Source: Closterium sp. NIES-65 (Eukaryota; Streptophyta; Zygnematophyceae; Desmidiales; Closteriaceae). Taken from it: a stretch of DNA of 64,000 nucleotides. The notes beneath the pieces were generated by a model, which was given only the letters and a program-made list of their open reading frames with translations, was not told the origin of the DNA and did no database searches. Within the stretch, counting starts at the first letter, position 1, and each line of letters begins with the position of its first letter. A program made the translations under genes and the position numbers. The DNA lies in the NCBI GenBank assembly GCA_948144175.1, contig CANXME010001996.1, positions 1-64,000 of the forward strand. Direction: 5' to 3'. Of this stretch, positions 20,991-34,247 are shown piece after piece.

Positions 20991-22395
20991 ACGTAAATAA
21001 TAAATACATACCGTAGCTAAATAATCAATTAAGGTAAATGCTCCATGAGGATTAAACTCAAAGAGTGGTAATCGCAAAAGCACGAGTGTGTTGAAATAAC
21101 CGAAAGGTTATTGTAAGCATTCCCAAAGGCTCTCCACTGTCGCGTCACTTCATAGCGAAGCAGGCGCCGGTACCAGTACCGCATTAGCTCACATAGAGCA
21201 CACGGAAGGTCGAGGGTCACCCGAAGGTCAACAGTCGAAGACAGTCAACGGACGTGACCCTTGAGTGTCCAGTAACCGCACAAGGCAGTTACGAAGTGCA
21301 ACATGGTAACTGTCTAGAATGGCAATAGTCATGGTTATTGTAGCAATGTAATTCAGCCCCTCAGAGTACATGGCTAGCTAGGATCGCTATTTATATCTTT
21401 GTACTTCTATCTTATAATCATCTTGTTCTCTCAAGTCTTTAACAAGGTCACTACAAAGACTTCTCAGTTCTCTCTCTTATACTTAGGGTACACTCCGCTG
21501 TGGATACTGTCCCAATCGATGTATCCCAATCGAATGTACCGCTCTGAACCGAACTAAACCAGTGACGCGAAAATTTCAAAACTAGGGTGCAATTTGGTGT
21601 AATACGATACAGTGTGGTAGAAACGATTGAGACACTTTCGATTGGGACATGTCCAGCGCGGAATGTATCCCTAGTAGCATTATCCTATCCACTACGATCC
21701 TTCAGTTATAACATCAAGTGGAAATTACAAATGTAACACACCGGTATGATTTTTGGAGTAAAATTCATTGCGTTTCCACATTGTGGTGCTTGACCACCAT
21801 ATATATTATCCTCTCACTCTAATTTCTTGAGCTCATACCTGTCATAATTGAATCAAAGAGGTCGGGATCCCTTTCTAGTCCCAGCAAGTGGTATTTTCGA
21901 ACGCAAGCTATGGGGATGTGATCTGATGTCACCAATGACCCAAAAGCTAGTTTGCAAAGTAAACAACAAACTAGAAACCCAGAAGTCGGGTTTGTTGGAT
22001 AGAAATGAAGCCTGCACTTCTCCAACTTATCACTCAAACACAGTCACACACTTGAATAACGTTTTTCTTTAACCACACTCATAGACACTCATCTAAGAAA
22101 TCACTCAAATACACTCACACACACAAGTCAATGGATCACTCAAGCACACTCATATACACTGGTCAAACAGATCACTCATGCACACTCACATACAATCATT
22201 TATCAGATCAGTCAAACATACTCACATACAAGATCACTCACTGTCACAAATCCCACACCCAATCGCTCACCGACATATCAGCAGCCCTGGCATGCAACCA
22301 CTTAGAGAGGTGCTCTTGTGACAACAGGATGAAGTGTGCACGTGAGAGTATATACAACTCAAACTCTTACTGTACTCACTCATCACACACGCACA
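20991..22395. other. Intergenic region of copy A, no gene seen
   Basis: AT-richer DNA holding one small TIR element (21486-21671). From about 22080 it grades into degenerate CACT/CACA repeats that lead into the long CA tract. An LTR-like stretch starting TGTTGAAATAACC near 21090 lacks a matching target duplication, so I do not call it. Confidence 0.6.
21486..21671. mobile_element. 186-bp Tc1/mariner-type MITE
   Basis: Imperfect inverted ends of about 47 bp: GGGTACACTCCGC on the left and, inverted, GGGATACATTCCGC on the right. Both continue through TGTCCCAATCGA, and CAATCG closes both. TA flanks each end (21484-21485 and 21672-21673), the usual target duplication of Tc1/mariner and pogo elements. 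It has no coding capacity. Confidence 0.75.
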
Positions 22396-24318
<1,923 letters not shown>

Positions 24319-25618
24319 GGGTGATCTGCAAGCCAAGGTAGCTACGCAGTTCACCCAGGTCTATGCACGTGTGTCTCTTCTGTAGCTCGGACTTCACGTA
24401 GGCGAGTCTAGCAGTGTCAGCTGTGGCAAAGACCAAGTCGTCGACGTACACGAGGATGTAGAACGGCGGCAAAGAGGTGTCGGTGCGCAGAAATAGCGAC
24501 GGGTCAGAAGTAGAAGGAGCAAACCCAAGAGCCGCAAGCGTAGTCCTCAGTGTGTCGTGCCACTCACGTGGCGCCTGGCGGAGGCCGTAGACTGGCCGCC
24601 GGAGACTCCACTGGGTACCAGGAGGGAAAGACCCAGTGAAGCCAGGTGGGCGGCGCAGCCAGATCTCCTCGTGCAGGCTGCCCTGCAAGAAAGCTGTGCT
24701 AAAGTCAAGAGAGTGCAACTCGTAGTCACGGTGAGCAGCAACGTGCAGCAGTACCCGAAGAGTGGTCATCTTCGGGATGGGGGAGAAGGTCTGAAAGTAG
24801 TCAACTCCCTGCCGCTGACTGAAGCCACGAGCCACGTAACGCGCCTTGAAGACAGGCGGAGAGCCCGGCGGCCGCTTCACCCTGAAGATCCACATGCCAC
24901 TGACGATGTTCGCCCCAGGAGGGGGGACAGCGTCAACGTAGGTGCGTGTGGACTTCCAGGAAGCCATCTCTGCATCCATAGCTGCCTGCCACTGAGAGGA
25001 GTAGGGACCCTCTATCGCCTCCGCGTAATAGCGCGGAGTCGGGATGTCAAGTGCATCCGGGTCTCCCTCAGGGGTAAGTAGTACGGACACGAGATGAGGT
25101 GATGCAGCTGCCAGACACTGGAACTCCTCCTGCTTGTCCTCAAGGACGTCCGTGCCAAGAGCACACTCATCCCCGACGGATGGAGGACAGACAGACTCAG
25201 ACTCAGCGACAAGACTAGCAGCGTAGTCTAAGCGACAGCGAGCAGCAAAGTCGACGAGCTCAGCAACTAGGGCAGACGCAGCAGTAGACTCAAAAGAAGG
25301 GTCACTGACGACAGTAGCAAGGAGACGCGTGACAGTAGGACTGGCAGCACGAAGAGAGTCCGACTCCGGGTCAGCAAGAGTAGGAAGAGAGGACTCAGGA
25401 GGAGAAGGCAAAGGGGCACGCAGAGGAGCAGTGGACGGACGCAGAGACATCCGGTGCGTGCCAAGGACAGGAGGAGGACGCTGACGCGAACAGCGACCAC
25501 TAGTGGGAGCAACACGGACAGGCGACGCAGGGCGGGACGCAGGCTCACGACGCTCAGCAAGACCTCCAGTAGGACCAGTGTAAGGAGAAGGAGCGGGCAA
25601 AGGGGAGGAAGGACGCAA
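24319..25618 (-). pseudogene. Copia-2 reverse transcriptase, truncated by the CA tract
   Basis: The frame opens in a Ser/Pro/Arg-rich spacer, then gives the RT with MDAEMASWKSTRTYV, GMWIFRVKRPPGS, KARYVARGFSQ, HSLDFSTAFLQGSLHEEIW, YGLRQAPREWHDTL and the catalytic YVDDLVFAT. It ends at LGLQIT, where GT repeats replace the coding sequence. In Copia-1 the same point continues into about 300 more residues. Confidence 0.9.
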
Positions 25619-25650
25619 CTGTAACTGTGACGGGACAGGCTGTGGACACT

Positions 25651-26767
25651 CTAAGGGAGGAGGAGGACTAGTAGAAGGTGGAAGACCAAGAACTTGCTGC
25701 AGGAGTGGAACAAAGTACGGTCGAGGCCGCGTGGCGACTCCAGAAGCAGCAGGGACACCACCAGTACCCTCAGTAGGAGCACCCGCTCCAGCAGCACCTC
25801 CAGCATCACCAGGAGCACCCCTAGTAGGACCGCCAGCGGTGGTCTCAGCGCCAACACCTCGAGCAGGAGCACCCGCTCCAGCAGCACCTCCAGCAGCTCA
25901 AGAACCTCCAGCAGCACCAGGAGCACCCCCAGCAGGACCGCCTGTGGTAGTCTCAGCGCCAACACCCTCAGCAGCACCAGCTCCAGGCCAACCTGCAGGC
26001 CCACCAGCTCTAGTACTCCCAGGACGAGCACCTCCGGGACCCGCGACAGCAGCACCCTCAGGAGCCGACGAACCTCCAGCACCAGCAGCACGGCTCCAGC
26101 GACGGGAAAACCACTCGCGCTGCTCCTGTGGAGAGAGTGGCTCCCGGCAAGACGAAGCACCCGGAGAACCTCCAGGCTCAGCACCCCCAGGCGTAGAACC
26201 CCCAGGCTCAGCACCCCCAGGCTCAGCATACCTACGCTCAGCACCCCCAGTAGCCGAAGAACCTCCAGCACCAGCAGCACGGCTCCAGCGCCGGGCAAAC
26301 CACTCGCGCAGCTCCTGTGGAGAGAGTGGCTCCCGGCGAGACGAAGCACCCGGAGAACCTCCAGGCGGAGCACCTCTAGGCTCAGCACCCCCAGGCAAAG
26401 CACCCCCACGCGTAGCACCCCCAGGCTCAGCACCCCTAGGCTCAGCACCCCCAGCAGCACCAGAGTCACCAGTGACCTCGACAGGCTCGAGTGCGTCTAC
26501 CTGGGACACACCTGAAGGGGCAGGACCCTGAGGGGGGAGGGGGTCTACCTGGGGGGGACCTGGTACAAGGAAGAGCGGGGGCGGGGGGAGGGACGGAGTG
26601 CGGTACGGGAAAAGGCGGTAGTAGGGGACCGACTCGTCAAACGTGACGTCCTGGGAGGACAGAACACGTCGAGAGGTGGGGTGGTAGAACTGCCACCCAG
26701 GCGCGTCAGGGGGAAACCTCAGGAAGACGCAAGGAGCAGCACGAGGGGACAGCTTGTCCGCAGACAA
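25651..26767 (-). pseudogene. Copia-2 integrase C-terminus and Gly/Pro/Glu-rich spacer
   Basis: The open frame starting at 26767 holds the end of the Copia integrase (DKLSPRAAPCVFLRF, WQFYHPTSRRV, QDVTFDESVPYY). It then carries a long spacer of PGGAEPGG-type repeats containing two copies of a REPLSPQELREWFARRWSRA segment. A TGA at 25898 separates it from the RT frame. Upstream (26767-27198) the integrase core is recognisable but interrupted by stops and frame changes (RARGIRQTFTLPDSPQQNG and AERRIGMVMD are legible). Confidence 0.82.
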
Positions 26768-27198
26768 GTCGCGGACAAACGCCCGAGATCCCCAGACCCG
26801 GAACGCCGACGCATCGCCAACCTTCCCCGTTCACAGCAAGGCTGGGGAGGTCTCCGGCCTGGAGACCCTAGGGTGAAGGTTGAGCTAATGCGCCGCGTAC
26901 CTCACCGCAAACGGCCACAGCTAGGGGGGCAGCCGCATGCATCATAGACGTACGAGCGACGTCCATGACCATGCCAATGCGGCGCTCAGCAATCCCATTT
27001 TGCTGCGGAGAGTCCGGAAGCGTGAAGGTCTGACGGATGCCCCGTGCGCGACAATAGGCTCTCAGAAGGCAAGAGGAAAACTCTCCGCCTCAGTCCGAGT
27101 GCAGACGCAGAACAGGAAAGTCCGAGCCAAAGCTCTGCCTGAGCTGGAGATGAGCTGCGCGGATCCAGCCGATCAGTACCTCAGTGACATCACCCTTG

Positions 27199-27333
27199 TG
27201 TCAAAAGTATTAAAGAGGAATGGAGAAGGAGGAGGTTCACTAGCAAGCAATTGGATACAAATAGCAAACCCTAACTGGGTTGTACTTGCTATGGAGCACC
27301 CCACTGCAGGCTAGACAAGATAACATTCTGACA
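27199..27333 (-). mobile_element. Solo Copia-type LTR inserted in Copia-2 integrase
   Basis: 135 bp, on the minus strand from TGTCAGAATG to TTTTGACA, flanked by CAAGG on both sides (plus-strand CCTTG at 27194-27198 and 27334-27338). Removing it restores the integrase frame from PLRSK to GDVTEVLIGWI. It resembles the Copia-1 and Copia-2 LTRs without being identical to either. A solo LTR forms by recombination between the two LTRs of a full insertion. Confidence 0.9.
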
Positions 27334-29203
27334 CCTTGCTGCGCAAGGGGAAGACTGCAGTGTAACGCGAGTAGTCGTCAACAACTAGCAGGAAGTAGCG
27401 CTCGTGACCCTGTCCACGGACGCGGGCTGGGCCCCACACGTCCATGTGAAGCATCTGCAACGGGGCCTCTGTCGGAGGAAACTGGGAGGAGTGAGGGGCA
27501 GCACGCTGGCGCCCCTCGACACAAGGGACACAGGTAGGGCCAGGGCCCTGAGGAAGGGGAGGGAGGGACCGGGGAAGACCAGAAACAAGAAGACGAGAGG
27601 CCATGCCTCTGAGCCGAAGCAGAGAGGGGTGACCAAGGCGGTGGTGCCAGAGGAGAGTCTCGTGAGACAGGAGACGACACGAACAGGGGGCAGACTCAGG
27701 ACCAGACCTGGACGCTGCAGCAAACACCTGACCCGACGCAGCTACCCTACCAGACTCAGCAACTGGAGGAGACGCAGTGGTCAGTGTGTACAGTCTCGAC
27801 CCCGGCCGACGAGTAAACGTGGCCAGGTGTCGGCCTGTTCGAGCGTCTGTGCAGTGGGTCACCCGCTGACTCGCAGGAGTGAACTGGTGAACCCCCGCAT
27901 CCTGCAGGTCAGCACCTCTCACCAAGCTCGTAGAGAACGAGGGGAGGTAAAGACCAGACAGGGTGCCAGAGGGGGCCGCCGGACACGGGAGGACAGTGGA
28001 GAAGTGAGCAAGGACAGGGCCCCCAGAGGGGTCTGCCAGAGAGACTGCATCTGGCCGACCAAGCGGCGTGAGTGTGGTGCGGTCTCGAAAGAAGGAGCGG
28101 GAAGCCCCCGAGTCAAGGGTGAAGGTGTGAGAGGCCGGAGCCGACGCGGTACCTGAGAGAGCAGACTCACCCGCACCTGAGGAAGCAGACTCACTAGCAC
28201 CTAGAGCAGCAGCCGCACCTGTACCTGGAGCAGGAGACACACTAGCACCCAGAGCAGCAGCCGCACCAGTAGCTAGAGCAGCAGGCTCTATACCCGGGTC
28301 AGGCGGTACGCACAGGTGACCGGCACGGTCAGCACTAGTAGGCAATGCATACATGGCAATGAGAATAGCATCATAGTCAAGAGCAAATATATCTACCCTC
28401 TGCCTAAGCAACTCCACCCAGTCGGGGAGCTCAGCCTCGTCGCCAAACTCGGTACGCCAGGCGTCGTTCAGACGGGCGAAGCAGCGGGACGGTGTATGAC
28501 TAGGCGTCCCACAAGGCTGACCAGTCCGAGCACCAGTGCGAATCACGTAAGAGCAGCGAACACAACTGAGAGACCCTCTACTCTGAGCGTACCACTCACG
28601 AAGCTGGTGGGGCGTGAGAGACGCGCGTGGGCGTCGCTGGAGCTGCATCTGGCCGCCGCCAGTAGAAGCAGGAGCAGGAGTAGCAGCAGTAAGGCAGGCA
28701 GCCAAGCAAGCTGCAGGCAACGCGCTAGTAAGGCAGGGGCTCACCAGTGGTGGGAAGAGCAGGCTCGACGACTCGGCGACACGGCGGCACTGCAGCAACT
28801 GCGGCTCGGCGGCTCGGGCCACCCGGGCGGCTCGGCTGCTCGGGCGACTCGGGCGGCTCGGCGGCTCGGGTGGCTCGGGCGGCTCGGGCGGCTCGGGCGG
28901 CTCGGGCGGCTCGGGCGGCTCGGTCGGCTCGGACGGCTCGGCTGCTCTGCGGCTCGACTGCGGCTCGGCTGCTGGGCTGCTCGGCGGCTCGGTGGGGCGG
29001 CTCGGCAATGCAGCAGGCGACGGGCCGGGGGAGCTGCGCGGGGCCGGGACGGGCGGTGCACGGGCGGCGTGGGGCCGGGACGGGCAGCGCACGGGCGGAG
29101 TGGGGGCCGGGACGACGGCGTGGGGCCGGGACGGGCGGCGCACGGGCGAAGTGGGGGCCGGGACGACGGCGCGGGGCCGGGACGGGCGGCGCACGGGCGG
29201 CAT
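27311..29203 (-). pseudogene. Copia-2 gag remnant, protease and GAG-pre-integrase
   Basis: The frame starts in a Pro/Arg-rich repeat and continues to a cysteine module (CVRCSYVIRTGARTG, PCGTPSH, then RCF) corresponding to that in Copia-1. Next comes the protease (FTLDSGASRSFF), then LLWHHRLGHPSL and CVPCVEGRQR of the pre-integrase domain, and the integrase start LHMDVWGPARVRG and YFLLVVDDYSRYTAVFPLR. It breaks at the solo LTR. The capsid domain found in Copia-1 is absent, replaced by repeats, so this gag could not build particles. Confidence 0.85.
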
Positions 29204-29690
29204 GGGGCCGGGACGGGCGGCTCACTGGCGTCGACGGGCTGGAGCAGCGGCGCGCGGTCGGGACGGGCGGCTCGCGGGCGGCTAAGGGCCGGGACGGGCG
29301 GCGCGCGGGCGGCTAGGGGCCACGACGAGCGGCGCGCGGGCGGCTAGGGGCCAAGACGGGCGGCGCGCGGGCGTCTAAGGGCCGGGACGGGCGGCGCGCG
29401 GGCGGCTAAGGGCCGGGACGGGCGGCGCGCGGGCGGCTAGGGGCCAGGACGGGCGGCGCGCGGGCGGCTAGGGGCCAGGACGGGCGGCGCGCGGGCGTCT
29501 AAGGGCCGGGACGGGCGGCGCGCGGGCGGCTAAGGGCCGGAACGGGCGGCGCGCGGGCGGCTAGGGGCCAGGATGGGCGGCACGCGGGCGGCTAGGGGCC
29601 AGGACGGGCGGCGCGCGGGCGTCTAAGGGCCGGGACGGGCGGCGCGCGGGCGTCTAAGGGCCGGGACGGGCGGCGCGCCAGAAAAGAAAG
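29000..29690. repeat. GC-rich 31-bp minisatellite in the Copia-2 leader
   Basis: About twenty copies of a 31-bp unit built from gggccgggacgggcggcg and cgcgggcggctaa, with variants. It lies between the primer site and gag. Copia-1 has a different minisatellite in the same place. Confidence 0.92.
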
Positions 29691-29835
29691 AGGCCGCGTG
29701 CCCCGAGGCGCGCGCCAAAGTGCAAATCGCCGCGCGCCTACGAAAATGCGTCGCACGCCACGGGGCGTGCGACACAGCATGTAGCAGCGGAAGCAGTAGT
29801 ACCCACAGGCCGAGAGCGTAACCGCTCTGAAACCT

Positions 29836-29972
29836 TGTGAAAGGAACTAGAATGAGAATGAATGAACTATGAATGAAGTGAGTACATATAGGAAACCCTA
29901 ATTGGGTTGTACCCCCTATGGGATACCCCACTATAGCCTACACAACAGCATAAGCTATATAATGTTCTGACA
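29836..29972 (-). repeat. Copia-2 5' LTR
   Basis: 137 bp on the minus strand, TGTCAGAACATT to CTTTCACA, followed by AGGTTTCAGAGCGGTTACG. That is a slightly altered form of the usual Copia primer site TGGTATCAGAGCGG, complementary to initiator-Met tRNA. The 3' partner LTR is missing, so the target duplication cannot be checked. Confidence 0.85.
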
Positions 29973-30389
29973 TGCAGTTCCTATGTTCCGTATTTTTTTC
30001 TGTTTTTTTCATATTGCAACTCCTTACATCCCTATGGCGCAATGTCAGCGGAATGCGTGTGTGTGCATGCTTTGCAGCTCCAACCAGTTTATGCAGTCCT
30101 CGTCAACCAGAATCGTACGATGCATGTTTTTCACCGTTGAGCATACTCCATCTTTTAACACCAATGGTGAGTGGTGGAATGGCAGACTTGTTATACTTGT
30201 TTAACACGACTTTCATGTCTCTATTTGTGCAGATTATATTCAATTTCTTATTAGAGGAGTTCATACATCTTTTTAGCTGCGCGTTACGGTAGTAATTTTA
30301 CTATGGTTGGGTAGATTGTGCGTGCGCAAGCCTTGTTATACAAACTATGTATACTATATATTTTATTTGTGCTAAAAAACGCATACCAA
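29973..30389. other. Single-copy spacer, no gene seen
   Basis: AT-rich DNA between the Copia-2 LTR and the pogo element. No motif or structured RNA was recognised. Confidence 0.6.
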
Positions 30390-30391
30390 TA

Positions 30392-33300
30392 CCGTCACCC
30401 CCCGGATATAAGCGCCACCCTAGGATAAGCGCCTGGCGCTTCTAATTGGCATATGGCGCTTATATCCCCTCCTCGATTATAAGCGCATACCCTAGAGTCG
30501 TACGGATTATAACCGCATACCTGTACCTTACACATTATAACCGCCACTTTTTTAAATATTTTTTTTCTACAAACTTCACTAACCACATTAACAACTTATA
30601 TTTTCATCTAATTAAATACAAAGTCAGTTTATCTACAGTTTTTTCTAATTACAGTTCTAAATCTACCTACGAGTCTCACAGGCTACAGCAATTTCTAGAT
30701 CTACGTAATCTAGTCATCAGCTGCGGTAGGATCATCCGGGTCGGCCTCAGAGTCCGACTCTGGTTCTTCTACGTTGTTGCAGAAAAAGCCATCTGCTGCA
30801 ATGTCGTCGTCGATGTCTATTTCGTCGCCCTCAAGCTCGTCGCGCCTGTGTTGCAGGCAGATCTTGTCCTGGGTCCCATCCAGGGCGTTACTAATGCCAC
30901 AGGTGAGGAAAGCCCGTTGAATCAAGTCCCTGGGCACGGCCTTCCAAGCCGCTGATATCCACTTGAGCGTTAGCTCGGGTGGTGGCTTCTTGATGTTGCC
31001 TGCCATAAAATTTAAACAATCAAAAGTCAGCCACCGCTACAAACTGATAAAGCAGCACAGGCATGGCCTGCCTCTCTCACCTTTCTTTGTCAAGGTGTCG
31101 ACCCCCTCGCTCTCGAACCACTCCTGGTAGAGCTGTCGAACGGATGCCTTGAAGGAGCGATTCACCGCGACGTCCAGAGGTTGAATCTCCGAGGTGCAGC
31201 CAGCTGGGATAACGGCAGGGACGATGTTCAGCTCCCCGAACTTCTTCTTCACCTCCGCAGTCAGGTGCCCGCGGTACGAATCCAAGACGAGCATCGCTTT
31301 GCGGGGCCTCACTCCAAACTTGGTGTGGACGAACGGCTTCACTGCCCCGTCGAGCCACTCAATGACTCCGTCCGCGTCCATCCAACCGTTGGGATGGACG
31401 GACACCGTAACATCTGCACAGCCACAAACGCACATACAACATCAGTAGACATTGAAAAAAAAAAACATGCAGCAGTGGGTGTTAATGCTCACCTGAAGGG
31501 AAATCCCCTTTAGGCAGGGTCTTCCGTTTGAAGAAGACCCACGGCTTCAGCTTCTCACCGCTGGCAGTGCAGGCGAGCATCACCGTAACTCGCTCCTTCT
31601 GATAGCCGCCGCTGCGGATAGGCACAGAGCGCAGACCCACCTCCTCGACTGTGCGTTCGGCAGGCATCTCGAGCCACAGTGGTGTCTGGTCCGCGTTTAT
31701 TATCCACTGCGGGTCAATCTTGTATTGGCGGCGGGTGTGACGCACGAACTTCCAGAAATTCCTGACGTCAGTCTCGCAGTCTGGGAGTACGGGTGGGAGG
31801 GAAAGAGAGAAGACAGTATTAATGACGCGTTAAAATTCAACCGTGAAACATAAAGAGACAAACAACACAAAGCAGTACACATTAAACTGCAACCATTTCC
31901 CACAAACTCACTGGCAGCAAGCTTCTGGCCGACCCTGGTCTTCGCTCGGGTTGTCAGATTCCAACGGCGGCGAAACCGCTCAGTCCACCGCTGCGAGCCG
32001 GACCACTTTACCTGTGGGTGCAATTCTTTCATCACCTCATGCGACCACTTCTGTAGGCGAGCGATCGAGACCGCGAGACATTTTTTACGGTGGGCAAAAA
32101 ACCTCCTGTAGACTTCAGCTTCCATGTCGCGATACCACGAGCTCCTTCCGCGCCCATGAAGACGCTTGCGAGCAGCATGCGCGCCCTCCAGGTCAGCCTT
32201 CCGGGTCTTCCATTCTGCGAGTGACCTTCGGGAGATGCCGGTTTGGCGAGACATCTGCCGCACGCTCATGTGCCCGGACTCAAGCTTGAGAATCCACTGC
32301 AGTTTCTCCTGCGATGTGTAAGAGTGCCGCTTGTGACTTGAAGGCTTGTGCCTGGGGGAGGGAGGACGGGCATCGCGATTCTCGCGAGAAGGGTGGGGCC
32401 GTTTCTTATTGGGGGGGGGGAAGGTGGGAATAGGCAGGTGCTCTGGAAGACCGTCGGCAGCCCAAAACTCCACGTCATCCTCCGCACCAGCCGCGGATTC
32501 GTCCAACGGGCAATCAGCCGGGGCTCCCCAGCGTGGCGACGGTGCGGAGGAAGACGATGCGCCACCGGCGCGGTCGGGCTCGGACAGGTACGCGTCAAAC
32601 GCCGAGTAGCCAGGAGGGAGGAGAAGCTGCAGGACCCCCTGACGTGGAGCACCAAACACAGGCGGGTCAGGAGGGGACGGAGGAGCTGGAGGAACCGGAG
32701 GCGCCGGGGGAGCGGGAGGTGCAGGAGGAGTTGGAGGAGTGGGAGGAACGGGAGGAGCTACTGGTTGACACGGAGGGACGGGCGCAGGGCGCGACTGCCA
32801 TTGAGAGTAGTCACAGGTGTCTCGGCGGGTGTTTTCTCTGGCAGCAGGATGGCGGCGGAACAAGAAATGCGTGCGTGGAAGGCCCGCCATGGCCACGGCA
32901 GGCCAAACGAACAAAGAAACTGAAGGCAAAAGTCGAGAATGAGGGTTGTATGAAGCCCTCGCCCGAGACCCCTTCATTTTCGCGGCCCGGCCTCCTCTGC
33001 GGGAAAAGGGTGGCCCCAGTCAAGATTCCCCGCAGAGGAGCTGAGCTGGGCAGCTCCTTGCCTCGGTGGCGGGGAATTTTGCTGTTGATGGGCACACCGT
33101 GGCTGAACCACGACGTGCCCACGATCGCATGCAACCCTGATTGGGCCGCTGTGATGCGAGGTACGTGTGCACTGGCATGGGCCAGGTTCACGTTCGATGA
33201 ACCTGGCCTGGCCAACAAGGCGTGGAAGGCGTGAAGCCACGCCTTGTTGGCCGTTTCACGCGCAATGCATGCACAGTTTCGAACGTTCTCGACCCAGGTG

Positions 33301-33465
33301 AATCCGCCTTTGAGAATGCTTCGATTTGGTATATTTAAAAACAAAATTCAATTTTGACAAATTATAAACGCCGGCGCTTATAAATTTACTATATTATAAG
33401 CCCACCCCCTCAAAAAAACATGTTATATTATAGCCCCCCATGGGGGTATATCCGGGGGGTGACGG
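30392..33465 (-). mobile_element. Intact pogo/Tigger-like DNA transposon
   Basis: 3074 bp with perfect 19-bp inverted ends (CCGTCACCCCCCGGATATA at 30392, its complement ending at 33465) and TA duplicated on both sides (30390-30391, 33466-33467). Just inside the left end are repeated ataagcgc/attataagcgc motifs that look like subterminal transposase sites; similar ttataaacgc and attataagccc motifs lie inside the right end. It encodes a complete four-exon transposase, so it is a candidate autonomous element. It occurs once in the window. Confidence 0.93.
30710..32977 (-). CDS. pogo/Tigger-like transposase, four exons, intact
   Basis: Exons 32977-31912, 31780-31493, 31413-31081 and 30999-30710 join through three phase-1 GT-AG introns into 658 residues without a stop. 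A Pro-rich N-terminus is followed by a psq-type helix-turn-helix (about 220-260, YTSQEKLQWILKLESG), a CENP-B-type helix-turn-helix (about 280-345, WTERFRRRWNL) and a DDE_1 catalytic domain. The triad is D386 (INADQTP), D496 (LVLDSYRGHL) and D532 (IQPLDVAVN), spacing DD35D. The tail is strongly acidic (DELEGDEIDIDDD). It would bind the element ends and catalyse cut-and-paste transposition into TA. The start is uncertain: Met1 at 32977 or Met30 at 32890. Confidence 0.92.
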
Positions 33466-33573
33466 TAAGAGAGAAGCGCAAATCGAAACTGTCGCTGTTC
33501 CACTCGCCAGCCAATAAAATTTCGATATCGCATCCCATAAACTCTTGTCTGATTGGTCCACGTGGCTAGTTTT

Positions 33574-33684
33574 TGTCAAATGTTGTAGCCTATAGTGAGG
33601 TTTGTCTTAGGGGGTACAGAAGTTAGGGTTTGTTATATGTACCCCAACCAACATCAATGGAACCATCCATTCCTCATTTTGACA
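33574..33684 (+). repeat. Copia-1 5' LTR
   Basis: TGTCAAATG to TTTTGACA, 111 bp, one substitution from the 3' LTR (near 33612). This is unusually short for a Copia LTR. No clear TATA box lies inside it. Confidence 0.93.
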
Positions 33685-33799
33685 TGGTATCAGCTAGGTT
33701 AGGATCCTGTGGGATCCCGTTCCTCCGTTCTCCGTTCGTACCTCCCGAGCCTGATCCTACCTCTCGTTCGTAGCAGTTTCGTTGTTACCGCGCCTAGTA

Positions 33800-34190
33800 C
33801 CGAGCCTAGCGCCATCTCCCCCGTCGCGTCACGCCCGTTCCCCCCCGTCGCGTCGCGCCTGTTCCCCCCGTCGCGTCGCGCCCGTTCCCCCCGTCGCGTC
33901 GCGCCCGTTCCCCCCGTCCCGTCGCCCTGTCCCGTCGCGTCGCTCTGCCCTATCCCGTCGCCCTGCCCCGTCGCGTCGCCCTGTCCCGTCGCGTCGCCCT
34001 CCCTAGGCCCTGGCCCGTCGCCCTCCCTAGGCCCTGGCCCGTCGCCCTCCCTAGGCCCTGGCCCGTCGCCCTCCCTAGGCCCTGGCCCGTCGCCCTCCCT
34101 AGGCTCTGGCCCGTCGCCCTACCCTAGGCCCTGGCCCGTTGCCCTACCCTACGTCTTGGCCCGTCGCCCTAGCCCGCTCTTCCGCTGCGA
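33800..34190 (+). repeat. Leader minisatellites of Copia-1
   Basis: Two adjoining arrays precede gag: cgtcgcgtcgcgcccgttcc-type units (about 33820-33990), then about seven 24-bp units of the type ggccctggcccgtcgccctc (about 34000-34170). They lie in the untranslated leader between primer site and gag start. Confidence 0.88.
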
Positions 34191-34247
34191 CTGAGTCCTC
34201 TTCCCCCCCGGTTGTTACTCGCCTATTCGTTCGCGTTGGTTCTCACT

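Larger units (their letters stand above)
24319..29972 (-). mobile_element. Copia-2, degraded Ty1/Copia element lacking its 3' end
   Basis: It runs leftwards from a 137-bp 5' LTR (29972-29836) through a leader minisatellite, gag/protease, integrase and part of RT. It stops dead where the CA tract begins; RNase H and the 3' LTR are missing. The body has several stops and frameshifts and a solo LTR inserted in integrase. It is clearly related to Copia-1 (about the same domain order and many shared motifs) but is a different, older family. Confidence 0.9.

Noticed and set aside
21090..21500. Solo LTR starting TGTTGAAATAACC
   Set aside because: No matching 5-bp duplication and no second copy in the window.
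25694..26531. Long plus-strand frames rich in Ser/Arg/Thr or Ala/Pro
   Set aside because: They are antisense shadows of the Copia-2 Gly/Pro/Glu spacer.
28316..29347. Plus-strand Arg/Gly-rich frames
   Set aside because: Antisense of Copia-2 gag and its GC-rich minisatellite.
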